Source: Actinoplanes sp. M2I2 (GTDB lineage: Bacteria > Actinomycetota > Actinomycetes > Mycobacteriales > Micromonosporaceae). From it: a stretch of 64,000 nt of DNA. Numbering within the stretch: position 1 is the first letter of the stretch; each line of letters begins with the position of its first letter. The translations under genes and the position numbers were made by a program. Of this stretch, positions 57,366 through 64,000 are shown piece by piece. A model generated the notes under the pieces. The model did not search any database and had not been told where the DNA came from. It saw only the letters and a list, made by a program, of their open reading frames with translations. The stretch covers positions 62,001 to 126,000 of the forward strand of contig NZ_JALPVJ010000025.1 in the NCBI RefSeq assembly GCF_023544445.1, given 5' to 3'.

Positions 57366-58565
57366 GTGACACAGACACTCGAGCGGGACGCCGTGGCGAC
57401 CGTGGCCGCGGCGAAGACCAGGCGCCGGCGATGGGTTCGCCCGGTCGGCGCCGGCGCTGTCCTGGTCCTGTTCGTGGCCGAGATCACGATCGGCTGGTCG
57501 TCGCTCGCCCCGGCCCTGCGCCAGCTTCGGACGCCGCACGTCGGCTGGCTGGCCCTCGTGGTCGTCGCCGAGCTGGCCGCGATGAGCGCCTACGCCCACA
57601 TGCAACGGCGTCTGCTGCGTTCCGCCGGGGTCCGGCCGTCGTACGGGGACAACGTGCGGCTCGCCTACGCCGCCCACTCGCTCAACGAGACCCTGCCCGG
57701 CGGCCCAGCCTTCTCGACCCGGCTCAACTTCCAGCAGATGCGCCGCTTCGGGGCGAGCCCCGCCGTCGCCTCGTGGGCCATCGCCCTCTCCGGCCTGCTG
57801 TCGGCGATCGCTCTCGCCGCGATCACCGCGGGGGTCGCCTTCGCGTCCGGCGGCGCGACCTCGTGGACCGACATCGTCCTGATGCTGACCGCGGTCGCGG
57901 TGATCATCCTCGGCGTACGGCATCTCGCCTCGCATCCCACGGCGGCCGGATCGCTGCTGCGCCGGCCCGTCGCGGTGCTCAACCGCCTGCGCCGGCGCCC
58001 CGCGACCGAGGGCCACGACCGGGTGACCGGCTTCGTCGACCAGCTGCGGACCGCCCGGCTCCGCCCGGCCGACGGCATCGCCGCCGCCGTCTACGCCCTG
58101 CTCAACTGGATCCTCGACGCCGGCGCCCTGTGGTTGTGCTTTTATGCCGTCGGCGAGCACTCGCTCAGCCCCACGGCGACGCTGCTGGCCTTCTGCGCCG
58201 CGATGGCCGCCGGGTCGGTGACGATCGTCCCGGGCGGGCTCGGCATCGTCGACAGCGCCCTGCTTCTCGGCCTGGTCACCGGGGGCGCCGACCTGTCGGT
58301 GGCTGTCTCCGTCGTGGTGCTCTACCGCATCGTCAGCTTCGGCTTCATCATCGGCCTGGGCTGGTTCTTCTGGCTCCAGCTGCGCGTGTGCCCCGAGCGT
58401 CCGGCGCTCCGGCCGGCCCGGCGGGCGACCGCCGGCTCGCGGTCCGGCCCGCGCACCAGCCCCCGGCTGCTGGGTGTCTGCCCCGGGCGACGGCCCGTTC
58501 CGCACTCCGACGCCACGGACGACCGCCTTCAGCCCGCCGGCCCACCCGATCCTTCGCCTCGCTGA
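57366..58565 (+). CDS. YbhN/UPF0104-like membrane protein (LPG synthase transmembrane region type)
   Basis: 399 aa, about eight membrane helices. SYGDNVRLAYAAHSLNETLP GGPAFSTR (block near residue 95) and SVTIVPGGLGIVDSALLLGL are the diagnostic loops of the flippase-like family related to the membrane half of lysylphosphatidylglycerol synthase. There is no C-terminal synthase domain, so it is a transporter/flippase candidate. GTG 57366 has GGAGCAACAG upstream. The Arg/Pro-rich tail after about 340 is likely disordered. Divergent from the sigma gene. Confidence 0.85.
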   Translation: MTQTLERDAVATVAAAKTRRRRWVRPVGAGAVLVLFVAEITIGWSSLAPALRQLRTPHVGWLALVVVAELAAMSAYAHMQRRLLRSAGVRPSYGDNVRLAYAAHSLNETLPGGPAFSTRLNFQQMRRFGASPAVASWAIALSGLLSAIALAAITAGVAFASGGATSWTDIVLMLTAVAVIILGVRHLASHPTAAGSLLRRPVAVLNRLRRRPATEGHDRVTGFVDQLRTARLRPADGIAAAVYALLNWILDAGALWLCFYAVGEHSLSPTATLLAFCAAMAAGSVTIVPGGLGIVDSALLLGLVTGGADLSVAVSVVVLYRIVSFGFIIGLGWFFWLQLRVCPERPALRPARRATAGSRSGPRTSPRLLGVCPGRRPVPHSDATDDRLQPAGPPDPSPR

Positions 58566-58736
58566 GCCGCCGACACCGCCGCCCTGCTGTTTCATCGCCC
58601 GCGTGCTCGCCGCCTTGTAGCAGGACCTCGCCGGCAGCCCGCCCGAAGCCGTCGTCACATCGTGCGCAAGCCTGCCATCAGGCGCGACCCCCAGCTACCT
58701 CGCCGTCCGAGAGCCTCCGCCGACGATGCACCGGTG

Positions 58737-59087
58737 TCAGGTCGGCGATCGGGAGGCGCCGGACCGGTCACCGGTGGTGTCGACGGTGACCATCAGCCCG
58801 CCGAGGGCGAGCACCAGGCCGATGACCCGGGCGCGGGTGTCCAGGGCCGGCCGACGCTCACCGCCGGAACGGGCGATGCGGTGAGCCGTGCGCAGTGTCG
58901 TGGCCCACGAGGCCAGTTCGCGCAACGCCTCGTCGAGGGCTTCCCCCGTATTGGCCGGTGGGGTGAACCCGTCGTCGCCGAGGTTGTTCCACGGGGCGCG
59001 CAGGCCGACAGCCCGGCGGGTGGTCACCATGTGCAACTCGGCGAAGACCCCGCGCAGGTGCTCGGTGGCCAGCAGACCACCTTGCAC
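58737..59087 (-). CDS. Possible hypothetical protein with one membrane helix
   Basis: Up to 116 aa. Residues include MVTTRRAVGLRAPWNNLGDD, a helical ALDEALRELASWATTLRTAH and a hydrophobic segment ARVIGLVLALGGLMVTV. Composition is plausible, but there is no recognised family and no clear ribosome site, and the C-terminus is short. Could be a fragment. Confidence 0.35.
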   Translation of the reverse strand: MQGGLLATEHLRGVFAELHMVTTRRAVGLRAPWNNLGDDGFTPPANTGEALDEALRELASWATTLRTAHRIARSGGERRPALDTRARVIGLVLALGGLMVTVDTTGDRSGASRSPT

Positions 59088-59150
59088 TGATGGCGTACCT
59101 CGGCGACATGGTCTCGGGGAGCCGGCTGTGTGAGATCGACGCCTGACCCA

Positions 59151-59177
59151 ACATAGCCGTAGTGACCACGGCTATGT
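59151..59177 (+). promoter_or_regulatory. 10-bp perfect inverted repeat before the CGNR gene
   Basis: ACATAGCCGT (59151-59160) and ACGGCTATGT (59168-59177) with a 7-base loop, ending 34 bases before the ATG. The position suits an autoregulatory operator; the AT-rich ends contrast with the flanks. Confidence 0.5.
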
Positions 59178-59211
59178 CGTCGGCGGCGCCCTCCGGCACT
59201 ACACTGGCCTC

Positions 59212-59817
59212 ATGAGCTCGACCGCCACGGCCCGCCACAACGTGCTGCCCGCCCCCGACGGCTTCAGCGTGGTCCAGGATTTCCTCAACACCGACGGCGG
59301 CGGCCAGCCCGACCTGCTCGCCGACGTCGCCGGCGCGGAGCAGTGGTTCGCCGGCGTGCTGGCCGAGCGGGTGACAGCCACCGGGGTCGAGGTTCCGGCG
59401 GTCTCCTTCACCGGACGCGACCTCCGCAAGCTGGCCGAGCTGCGGGCCCGGCTGCGGCAGGCGTTGCACCATCGCGACCCGGCCGACGGCTCGGCGCCCG
59501 GATGGCTCGTCGCGCCGGGCGTGTCCGCGGGTCTGCAGCAGACCGGCGACGGCACCGTGGTGGCCATCCCGCAGGGCAGCGGCTGGCGGGCCGTCGCGTC
59601 GCTGCTGATGATCGAGTCGCTGGCCGCGCAGACCTCGAAGCTCTGGCCGCGACTCAAGGTGTGCCGCAACGAGGAGTGCGGGACGGCGTTCTACGACCGC
59701 TCGCGCAACAACAGCGGCGTCTGGCACGACGTCCTGGTCTGCGGCAACGCGATCAACTTGCGAACGTCCCGAGCCCGCCGGCGGGCAGCCACGACGTCCG
59801 GGCCGTCCGCCGGGTAG
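59212..59817 (+). CDS. CGNR zinc-finger regulator (ABATE domain)
   Basis: 201 aa. N-terminal ABATE-type ligand/stress domain (VVQDFLNTDGGGQPDLLADV) and C-terminal zinc finger with CRNEECGTAFYDRSRNNSG and the name-giving CGNAINLR. CGNR proteins are small DNA-binding regulators in actinobacteria. An inverted repeat directly upstream suggests autoregulation. It converges with the redox operon. Confidence 0.9.
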   Translation: MSSTATARHNVLPAPDGFSVVQDFLNTDGGGQPDLLADVAGAEQWFAGVLAERVTATGVEVPAVSFTGRDLRKLAELRARLRQALHHRDPADGSAPGWLVAPGVSAGLQQTGDGTVVAIPQGSGWRAVASLLMIESLAAQTSKLWPRLKVCRNEECGTAFYDRSRNNSGVWHDVLVCGNAINLRTSRARRRAATTSGPSAG

Positions 59818-59874
59818 CGATCGGAACGGCCGTGGCGGTCCCGCGACCGAAGTCCCGGGACCGCCCCGTTCGGG

Positions 59875-60327
59875 TCAGAGCACCTGGTGGACGACGTACT
59901 CGATGGCCGGGCCCGGCTGGATCCGGCCCTCGGCGAGGAACAGCGCCCGGTTGACCCAGCTGTAGCGGGGATCCCCGCTCTCCACGGTCAGGGCGACCCG
60001 GAGGTAGGCGTCGTCGAAGCCGGTCGGCGCTCCGCCCCCGATGGCGCCACGGGTGGCCTCGTTCATCTCGATCAGTCCCTTGCCGTACAGGTAGAGCTCG
60101 GCGCCGTCGTCGGTGCGCACGGTGTGCCGCACGTCCGGGTGGGCGAAGCCGTCCCCGGTGACGAGCAGCCAGTCGCCCCCGCCGGGGTTGAGCCGCCCGG
60201 AGACCCGGGCGCCGCGCACGGTGCCCCCGGACGAGCCGATGACCTGACGGTGCCCCAGCGGCGTGTCCCCGACGACGATCGGCGGCGTCACCGCGATGGT
60301 CAGGCGGAATGCTTCCTCGAGTCTCAT
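59875..60327 (-). CDS. DUF3237 domain protein
   Basis: 150 aa beta-barrel-type protein. VIGSSGGTVRGARVSGRLNP, GGGDWLLVTGDGFAHPDVRH and TDDGAELYLYGKGL match DUF3237, which often accompanies dehydrogenases and degradation genes. Last gene of the minus-strand redox operon. ATG 60327 with AGAGGAAAG upstream, adjoining a tandem repeat. Confidence 0.88.
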   Translation of the reverse strand: MRLEEAFRLTIAVTPPIVVGDTPLGHRQVIGSSGGTVRGARVSGRLNPGGGDWLLVTGDGFAHPDVRHTVRTDDGAELYLYGKGLIEMNEATRGAIGGGAPTGFDDAYLRVALTVESGDPRYSWVNRALFLAEGRIQPGPAIEYVVHQVL

Positions 60328-60333
60328 GTCTTT

Positions 60334-60393
60334 CCTCTGCTGGTGGGCCAAGACCTCTTCTGCCGGGCGAAGGCCTCTTCTGCTTGGCGAAGG
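60334..60393. repeat. Three tandem 20-bp repeats between two operon genes
   Basis: Units at 60334-60353, 60354-60373 and 60374-60393, the last two differing at 2 of 20 positions and the first more divergent. On the minus strand each ends in an AGAGG-type, ribosome-site-like stretch, and the array fills the gap from the LolA-like stop to the DUF3237 ribosome site. Confidence 0.75.
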
Positions 60394-60395
60394 GT

Positions 60396-61115
60396 TCAGG
60401 CCACGACGACGTCGTCGAGGACGATCGAGACGATGACGGGTTCCCGTTGCGGCTCGCCGCCGGCGCCCCGGCCGTACACGGTGCGGGTGCGCGGCACGAC
60501 GATGCCGGAGACCTCCCGGTGGTCGTGGACGTAGTGGATGCCGGGCACGCCGCCGAGCACGTCGACGGTGTAGTCCCGCCGCCGGATGAGGCCGTCCGGG
60601 TCGACGTAGAGAACCTGATCGGCGCTGTGCGTGGCGATCGCCGGCGGATAGGTGACCGCCAGGCGGCGCCACGTCGCACCGCCTTCGCGCCACGGGCCGA
60701 TCTCCTCGGTGCGAACCCCGGGCAGAGTCAACGAGTACGGCTCGGTCAGGTAGGTCCACATCGCATAGCCGGCGAAGTACGCCAGTTGCGGGTGGGTCCA
60801 CGGGGTCTGCAGGGTGTGCCCGGCGAACGACGCCCGCGGGTCGGCCAGCTTGTCGATCACCTCACCGTCGGCGGCCGTGACCTCGACCAGATCGGGGGTG
60901 AACGTGGCCCGCCGGCCGGGCGCGGTGAACGGATGGAAGACCGTGCGTTCCCGCTGCACCGACACGACCACGTCACCGTCGTCGAGGATGCCGCTCACCT
61001 GCTTGAGCGGCCAGGTCACGCCGCCGAAGCGTTTACGTGCCGCGATCGAGGTGACCGCACGCCAGCGGTCGAGGCCGCCGTAGGTGTCGAGCACCGAGGT
61101 CAGGAGGTCGGACAT
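60396..61115 (-). CDS. LolA-like hypothetical protein
   Basis: 239 aa, no signal peptide. Start MSDLLTSVLDTYGGLDRWRA is the typical beginning of a family of LolA-fold proteins with a long beta-sheet that can bind lipids or hydrophobic ligands (VTYPPAIATHSADQVLYVDP; VLGGVPGIHYVHDHREVSG). In operon with MDR dehydrogenases and a DUF3237 protein. Function unknown. Confidence 0.75.
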   Translation of the reverse strand: MSDLLTSVLDTYGGLDRWRAVTSIAARKRFGGVTWPLKQVSGILDDGDVVVSVQRERTVFHPFTAPGRRATFTPDLVEVTAADGEVIDKLADPRASFAGHTLQTPWTHPQLAYFAGYAMWTYLTEPYSLTLPGVRTEEIGPWREGGATWRRLAVTYPPAIATHSADQVLYVDPDGLIRRRDYTVDVLGGVPGIHYVHDHREVSGIVVPRTRTVYGRGAGGEPQREPVIVSIVLDDVVVA

Positions 61116-61149
61116 GGTTTCTGCCTTTCAGGACGGATGGAAGAAGCTG

Positions 61150-62151
61150 TCAGAACGCGACGGCGACCTTGCCGAGGTGCACGCCGGAGGAGAAATAGCG
61201 GACCGCTTCGGCCAGGTCGTCGAGCGCGAACGTGCGGTCGAGGACCGGACGCAGCCCCGTGCCGTCGAGGGCGCGGATCATCTGCCGTTGCTGGGCCCGG
61301 CTGCCGACGACGAGACCGTGCAGCCGCAGCTGTTTCATGGTGAGCGCACCGGTCGGCACCGGACCGTCGACCCCGGTCAGGACACCGATCACCGAGATCA
61401 GGCCGCCCACCCGGGCGGCGCCGATCGACTGCGGCAGCGTGGCCGGGCCGCCCACGTCCACCACCACGTCGACGCCACCGCCGGTCAGGTCGAAGACGTG
61501 CCGCCCCCAGTCGGGCACCGTGCGGTAGTTGACGGTGTGGTCGGCGCCGAGCTCCCGGGCGCGTTCCAGCTTGGCGTCCGACGAGGAGGTGACGATCGCC
61601 GTGGCCCCGAGTAGCTTGGCGAACTGCAGCGCGAAGACCGCGACCCCGCCGGTGCCCAGGATGAGTACCTGGTCACCGGGCTTGACGGCGGCGTCGGTGA
61701 CCAACGCGCGCCAGGCGGTCAGCCCGGCCACGGTCAGCGTGGCCGCTTCGGTGTGGCTGTAGCCCCGCGGAGCCGGCACGAACTGGGTGGCGGGCGCCAC
61801 GATGATCTCCCGAGCGTGCCCGGCGATCCCGAGCCCGGCGGTGCGGCCGAAGGTGTCGTCGGTCGGCCCGCCGTCGTTCCAGAACGGGAAGAAGCCGGCG
61901 ACGACCCGGTCGCCGGCCGCCAGGTCGTCCACCCCGGGCCCGACCTCCTCCACGACACCGGCGCCGTCGGCGAGCGGGATGTGCCCGGACGAGGTGCTGG
62001 CGGATCGGATGGTCAGGCTGTCGTGGTAATTGATGGTGCTGCCGTGCAGGCGGACCCGTACCTCACCGAAGGCCGGCCGGCCCGGATCGGGCAGCTCCAC
62101 CACCTCCAGCGGGTCGTCGGCGCCGGGGCGCCGCACCACCACGGCCTTCAT
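61150..62151 (-). CDS. MDR-family NAD(P)-dependent alcohol dehydrogenase
   Basis: 333 aa medium-chain dehydrogenase. GroES-like half with INYHDSLTIRS, DGAGVVEEVGPGV; Rossmann motif VLILGTGGVAVFALQFAKLL. The active-site Cys and the four structural-zinc Cys of classical ADH are absent, so it is a quinone-oxidoreductase/zinc-free type. Start overlaps the stop of the preceding MDR gene by four bases, indicating translational coupling. Confidence 0.9.
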   Translation of the reverse strand: MKAVVVRRPGADDPLEVVELPDPGRPAFGEVRVRLHGSTINYHDSLTIRSASTSSGHIPLADGAGVVEEVGPGVDDLAAGDRVVAGFFPFWNDGGPTDDTFGRTAGLGIAGHAREIIVAPATQFVPAPRGYSHTEAATLTVAGLTAWRALVTDAAVKPGDQVLILGTGGVAVFALQFAKLLGATAIVTSSSDAKLERARELGADHTVNYRTVPDWGRHVFDLTGGGVDVVVDVGGPATLPQSIGAARVGGLISVIGVLTGVDGPVPTGALTMKQLRLHGLVVGSRAQQRQMIRALDGTGLRPVLDRTFALDDLAEAVRYFSSGVHLGKVAVAF

Positions 62152-63143
62152 CGGGTCACCGCCGGGCCGGTCACGAACACGATCTTCCCGTCGCGACCGG
62201 TGGATCGCGCGTGGGCGATCGCTTCCGCGTGCTCGTCGAGCCGATAGGTGGCCTCGATCGGGGTGGACAGGGCGCCGTCGGCGATCAGGTCGATCACGTA
62301 CCCGTAGAGCTCTTCGATCTCCGCGCGCGGAGCCGAGTCGAGCCAGTTGTTCAGCCAGAACCCGTGCAGGTGAAGGTTCTTGAAGGTGAGGTGCATCGGC
62401 GGCACCGCGATCGGCTGACCGCTGAGCGCCGCGAAGCTGACGATGTGCGCCTCGCGGGCCAGGAACGGCGTCAGCCCGGCGACCACCGGACCGCCCACGC
62501 CGTCGAGCACCAGCGACACCTCAGCGTCGCCCAGCACCTCGGCGACCTGGGCGCCGAACGTGTCGTCGCTGACGACCACCTCGTCGGCGCCCGCGTCGAG
62601 CAGGGCGTCGGCGACCTCGGGCCGGCGGACGATGTTCAGCGTTCGCAGGCCGGCCCGGCGGGCCAGAGCGATCACGAACGCCCCGAGACCGGAGTTGGCC
62701 GCGGTCTGGGCCACCCAGGAGCCGGGCTCCGGGGCGCCGTACCGCAGCAGCAGCACGGCGGTGGCGGCGTTGATCCCGACCGTCGCCAGCTGGACCGGGT
62801 CGACGTCGCGGCCGACCCGCACCACGAACCGCTCGGCGACGACGATCTCCTGCTGCCAGGTGCCGGGCTGTCCCGACGGCAGGACCAGGACCCGGTCGCC
62901 CTCCTTGACCGAGGTGACGCCGGCGCCGACCTCGACCACCCGGCCGACGCCCTCCGAGCCGGCCGGTGAGGGCAGCGGCGGCCGGAACGGGTACCGGCCG
63001 TCGATCAGCATGAAGTCCGAGGGGTTCAAGGGCGCCGCCTCGATCGCCACTTTCACGTCGCCCGAGCCGGCCCGGGCCGGGTCGGCTTCGACGAGCCGGA
63101 CCGTGTCCGCCTTGCCGTACTCGCTGAACTGGATGGATTGCAT
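62148..63143 (-). CDS. MECR-like 2-enoyl thioester/quinone reductase
   Basis: 331 aa zinc-free MDR enzyme. APLNPSDFMLIDGRYPFRPP and LPSPAGSEGVGRVVEVGAGV are typical of mitochondrial-type enoyl reductases; the nucleotide motif is AQTAANSGLGAFVI. It probably reduces a C=C bond with NADPH. 19 bases after the SDR gene and coupled to the next MDR gene. Confidence 0.88.
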   Translation of the reverse strand: MQSIQFSEYGKADTVRLVEADPARAGSGDVKVAIEAAPLNPSDFMLIDGRYPFRPPLPSPAGSEGVGRVVEVGAGVTSVKEGDRVLVLPSGQPGTWQQEIVVAERFVVRVGRDVDPVQLATVGINAATAVLLLRYGAPEPGSWVAQTAANSGLGAFVIALARRAGLRTLNIVRRPEVADALLDAGADEVVVSDDTFGAQVAEVLGDAEVSLVLDGVGGPVVAGLTPFLAREAHIVSFAALSGQPIAVPPMHLTFKNLHLHGFWLNNWLDSAPRAEIEELYGYVIDLIADGALSTPIEATYRLDEHAEAIAHARSTGRDGKIVFVTGPAVTR

Positions 63144-63162
63144 GTCGGTGCCTTTCTGGGTT

Positions 63163-63936
63163 TCAGGCTGCTCGGGCCTGGCCGGTGGAGGCGCTGGTAC
63201 CGCCGTCGACCGGCAGGATCACGCCGTTGACGTAGCGGGCGGCGTCGGAGGCCAGGAAGAGCACGACCGGGGAGATGTCGTCGGTCTCGGCGATGCGTCC
63301 GAGCGGCACGCGGGCCTCGAACTGCCGGCGCAGCGCCTCGTCGCCGGTGACACCCGCGACCGGTTCGGTGTTGGTGATCGACGGGGCCACGGCATTGACC
63401 CGTACGCCCTTGGCGCCCCAGTCGAGGGCGAGCGCCTGGACGAACAACGACACCGCGCCCTTGGAGGCGTTGTAGATCGCGGATCCCCAGTCGCCGCGCA
63501 GACCCGAGACGCTGGAGGTGGCCACGAAGCTCCCACCCGTCCGGGCCAGTTCGGGCAGCGCGGCCTGGGCCAGGTGGAAGAAGCCGTCGATGTTGGTGCG
63601 GCGCAGCTGCTCCCAGTCGGCCGGCGTGATGGCGGTGATGTCGCCCGGGATGTAGCTGGCGGCGTTGCTGACGACCACATCGAGGCGTCCGTGCCGGCCG
63701 ATGATCGCGGCGACAACCTCGCGCACCGCGTCCCCGTCGCCGATGTCCACAGTGGTCGCTGTTGCTCGCGGGCCGAGCTCGGTGAGCGCCGCGTCGAGCC
63801 GGGACCTGGTCCGTCCGGCGATGATGACGTCGGCTCCGGCCCGGACGAAGTCCTTGGCGATCTGGAGCCCGATTCCGCTCCCGCCACCGGTGACCAGGAC
63901 GACCTTGCCGGTGAAGTCGAAGGTTGCGTTGGACAT
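63163..63936 (-). CDS. SDR family oxidoreductase (operon head)
   Basis: 257 aa. VVLVTGGGSGIGLQIAKDFV, SNAA, catalytic Ser in VATSSVSGL and YNASK. AGAGGTCAGTC precedes ATG 63936. First gene visible of a five-gene minus-strand operon (SDR, MECR-like, MDR, LolA-like, DUF3237) suited to successive oxidation and reduction of a lipid-like or aromatic substrate. Upstream regulation lies outside the window. Confidence 0.93.
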   Translation of the reverse strand: MSNATFDFTGKVVLVTGGGSGIGLQIAKDFVRAGADVIIAGRTRSRLDAALTELGPRATATTVDIGDGDAVREVVAAIIGRHGRLDVVVSNAASYIPGDITAITPADWEQLRRTNIDGFFHLAQAALPELARTGGSFVATSSVSGLRGDWGSAIYNASKGAVSLFVQALALDWGAKGVRVNAVAPSITNTEPVAGVTGDEALRRQFEARVPLGRIAETDDISPVVLFLASDAARYVNGVILPVDGGTSASTGQARAA

Positions 63937-64000
63937 GACTGACCTCTGTTCGTGGGCATGACGATGAAACGGTCCGGCGGACCGCACAAAAAGGGAGAGC

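Noticed and set aside
1..64000. tRNA, rRNA or tmRNA genes
   Set aside because: No T-arm or rRNA-like conserved stretches were noticed; a covariance-model search would be needed to exclude a divergent tRNA.

Overview
The window reads as chromosome from a high-GC actinomycete. The signs are GC-rich third positions nearly throughout, frequent GTG starts, an AfsR-type SARP regulator, several ECF sigma factors, a mycothiol-pathway deacetylase (MshB type), an F420-type PPOX protein and secreted CBM2/CBM13 polysaccharidases. The mix looks most like Micromonosporaceae (an Actinoplanes-like organism). That assignment is inference; no rRNA, tRNA or replication gene is visible to confirm it.

Layout. 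0-6 kb: 3' part of a GH92 alpha-mannosidase, then on the minus strand an AfsR-size SARP regulator followed by its own promoter region and a tiny secreted peptide gene. 6-10 kb: NUDIX/NrtR-like regulator, a membrane protein and a polar amino acid ABC importer operon. 10-12 kb: secreted lysyl-oxidase-like protein. 11.8-25.9 kb: the most distinctive region, an arabinoxylan locus. It holds two tandem paralogous ECF sigma factors, each fused in one chain to a zinc-finger anti-sigma-like motif, hydrophobic segments and a C-terminal AbfB (arabinofuranose-binding, CBM42) domain. With them are a GH10-CBM2 xylanase behind a perfect TGGGAGCGCTCCCA operator, a CBM13-GH43, a CBM13-GH62 arabinofuranosidase and a GH63-like glycosidase. 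It is split by a decayed, lower-GC island (17.6-20.4 kb) with NUDIX, TnsA-like and methyltransferase remnants. A shared operator-like motif, GTGAACGYTMAC, lies before one sigma-AbfB gene, before the GH43 gene and within the large intergenic region.

26-31.5 kb: an ECF sigma stub with its intact membrane partner, two MmyB-type XRE regulators (one internally deleted), an aldo/keto reductase and argG. 31.5-38 kb: SCO0607-like lipoprotein, a stress-type SDR, a three-subunit molybdenum hydroxylase and a UDP-sugar pyrophosphorylase. 38-44 kb: LysR remnant, SDR, MFS transporter, and an NCS2 nucleobase permease translationally coupled to a DUF1989 protein, closed by a 22-bp perfect inverted repeat. 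44-50.5 kb: Pit phosphate transporter, STAS protein, RsbW-like kinase, GAF-ANTAR protein, an N-acetylglutaminylglutamine-type amidotransferase and an SDR, which together look like a stress/osmoadaptation group. 50.5-59 kb: mixed housekeeping and redox genes (ABM monooxygenase, pdxY, DHFR-like, mshB, epoxide hydrolase/TetR pair, PPOX, SigE-type sigma, YbhN-like membrane protein). 59-64 kb: CGNR zinc-finger regulator and a minus-strand redox operon (SDR, two MDR dehydrogenases, LolA-like, DUF3237).

Seven genes are broken by frameshift, internal deletion or truncation, so either this segment is decaying locally or the sequence has indel errors; resequencing would decide.
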